Part shown: positions 14,237 through 14,720 of the stretch, piece by piece
Layout: each line of letters begins with the position of its first letter
Numbering within the stretch: position 1 is the first letter of the stretch
Source of the DNA: Alphaproteobacteria bacterium
Lineage (GTDB): Bacteria > Pseudomonadota > Alphaproteobacteria > Rickettsiales > VGDC01
Reading direction: 5' to 3'
Length of the DNA stretch: 14,720 bases
NCBI GenBank assembly: GCA_016869895.1
Contig: VGDC01000010.1
Coordinates: 1 to 14,720 of the forward strand
Translations under genes and position numbers: made by a program
Notes under the pieces: model-generated
What the model saw: the letters and a program-made list of their open reading frames with translations, nothing else
What the model was told of the DNA's origin: nothing
Databases searched by the model: none

Positions 14237-14720
14237 GATCGGGCTTGAACGGGCCGGCCTTGTCTATACCGAGGTAGCGGGACTGCGCTTCCGTCAGCTT
14301 GGTCAGCTTCACACCGACTTTCGCTAGGTGCAGACGAGCCACTTTCTCATCGAGATGACGCGGCAGGGTGTACACCTTGTTCTCATACTGTGCGTGGTTG
14401 TTCCACAGCTCGATCTGCGCCAACACCTGATTGGTGAAGGAAGCGGACATGACGAAGCTGGGGTGGCCAGTGGCGCAGCCGAGGTTCACCAAACGACCTT
14501 TGGCGAGCAGGATGATGCGCTTTCCATCGGGGAATTCGATTTCGTCCACCTGAGGCTTCACTTCCGTCCATTTGAAGTTGCGCAAGGAAGAGACCTGGAT
14601 TTCGCTGTCAAAGTGACCGATGTTGCACACGATGGCGCGGTCTTTCATTTTGCGCATGTGGTCGAGGGTGATGACGTCGATGTTGCCGGTCGCGGTGACG
14701 AAAATGTCGCCCTGTGCCGC
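14223..14720 (-). CDS. ahcY: Adenosylhomocysteinase, C-terminal part (gene runs off the right edge)
   Basis: AhcY cleaves S-adenosylhomocysteine to adenosine and homocysteine, keeping the methyl cycle running; it is a cytoplasmic NAD-dependent tetramer. The 165 C-terminal residues are visible. They begin in the NAD-binding domain, GDIFVTATGNIDVI then MKDRAIVCNIGHFDSEIQV, continue through LLAKGRLVNLGCATGHPSFVM (here split by motif) and LHLAKVGVKLTKLTEAQ, and finish with the invariant tail KPDHYRY, whose Lys and Tyr contact NAD of the neighbouring subunit. The frame stays open to the last base, so the N-terminal two thirds lie outside. The gene lies on the same strand as divL, with the small charged gene placed between them on the opposite strand. 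Confidence 0.97.
   Translation of the reverse strand, partial: AAQGDIFVTATGNIDVITLDHMRKMKDRAIVCNIGHFDSEIQVSSLRNFKWTEVKPQVDEIEFPDGKRIILLAKGRLVNLGCATGHPSFVMSASFTNQVLAQIELWNNHAQYENKVYTLPRHLDEKVARLHLAKVGVKLTKLTEAQSRYLGIDKAGPFKPDHYRY

Noticed and set aside
1..14720. CRISPR array, tRNA or rRNA genes, insertion sequence or phage genes
   Set aside because: No regularly spaced repeats, tRNA-like cloverleaf, transposase or integrase motifs were seen on either strand.

Overview
The window looks like a chromosomal segment of an alphaproteobacterium of moderate GC content. The best evidence is a DivL-type cell-cycle kinase with tyrosine at the phospho-acceptor position, close to ahcY, plus a binding-protein and permease set of the AglE/ThuE type common in this class. 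I cannot name a genus. No rRNA, tRNA, insertion sequence, prophage or CRISPR array is visible, and no stretch above 300 bases lacks a gene.

Layout. (1) Positions 1-4072, minus strand: a disaccharide uptake operon in the order binding protein, permease, permease, GH13 alpha-glucosidase. The genes overlap or nearly abut, and the last one runs off the left edge. No ATPase gene is visible. (2) 4254-5747, minus: an unrecognised 497-residue protein whose hydrophobic parts look like three copies of a two-segment hairpin. (3) 5975-8284, plus: a ydbH-ynbE-ydbL operon (intermembrane lipid bridge, small lipoprotein, periplasmic accessory protein), ending at a bidirectional terminator. (4) 8350-9120, minus: a diverged MlaC-like periplasmic protein, convergent with the ydbL end. 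(5) 9234-11502, plus: a tight run of yggT, lemA, an HtpX-like M48 membrane protease and a thioredoxin-like [2Fe-2S] protein. (6) 11505-13631, minus: divL. (7) 13892-14056, plus: a 54-residue, very hydrophilic small protein followed by a strong terminator. (8) 14223-14720, minus: the 3' part of ahcY.

How the genes work together. The left block imports and hydrolyses an alpha-linked disaccharide such as trehalose, maltose or sucrose. The centre is rich in envelope maintenance: YdbH/YnbE/YdbL carry lipid to the outer membrane, the MlaC-like protein may handle phospholipid in the periplasm, and LemA with the M48 protease suggests membrane-protein quality control. The right block joins cell-cycle signalling (DivL) to the methyl cycle (AhcY). 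I found no wholly new multi-gene system. The least explained items are the three-repeat membrane protein, the lone MlaC-like gene facing the YdbH operon, and the small charged protein.
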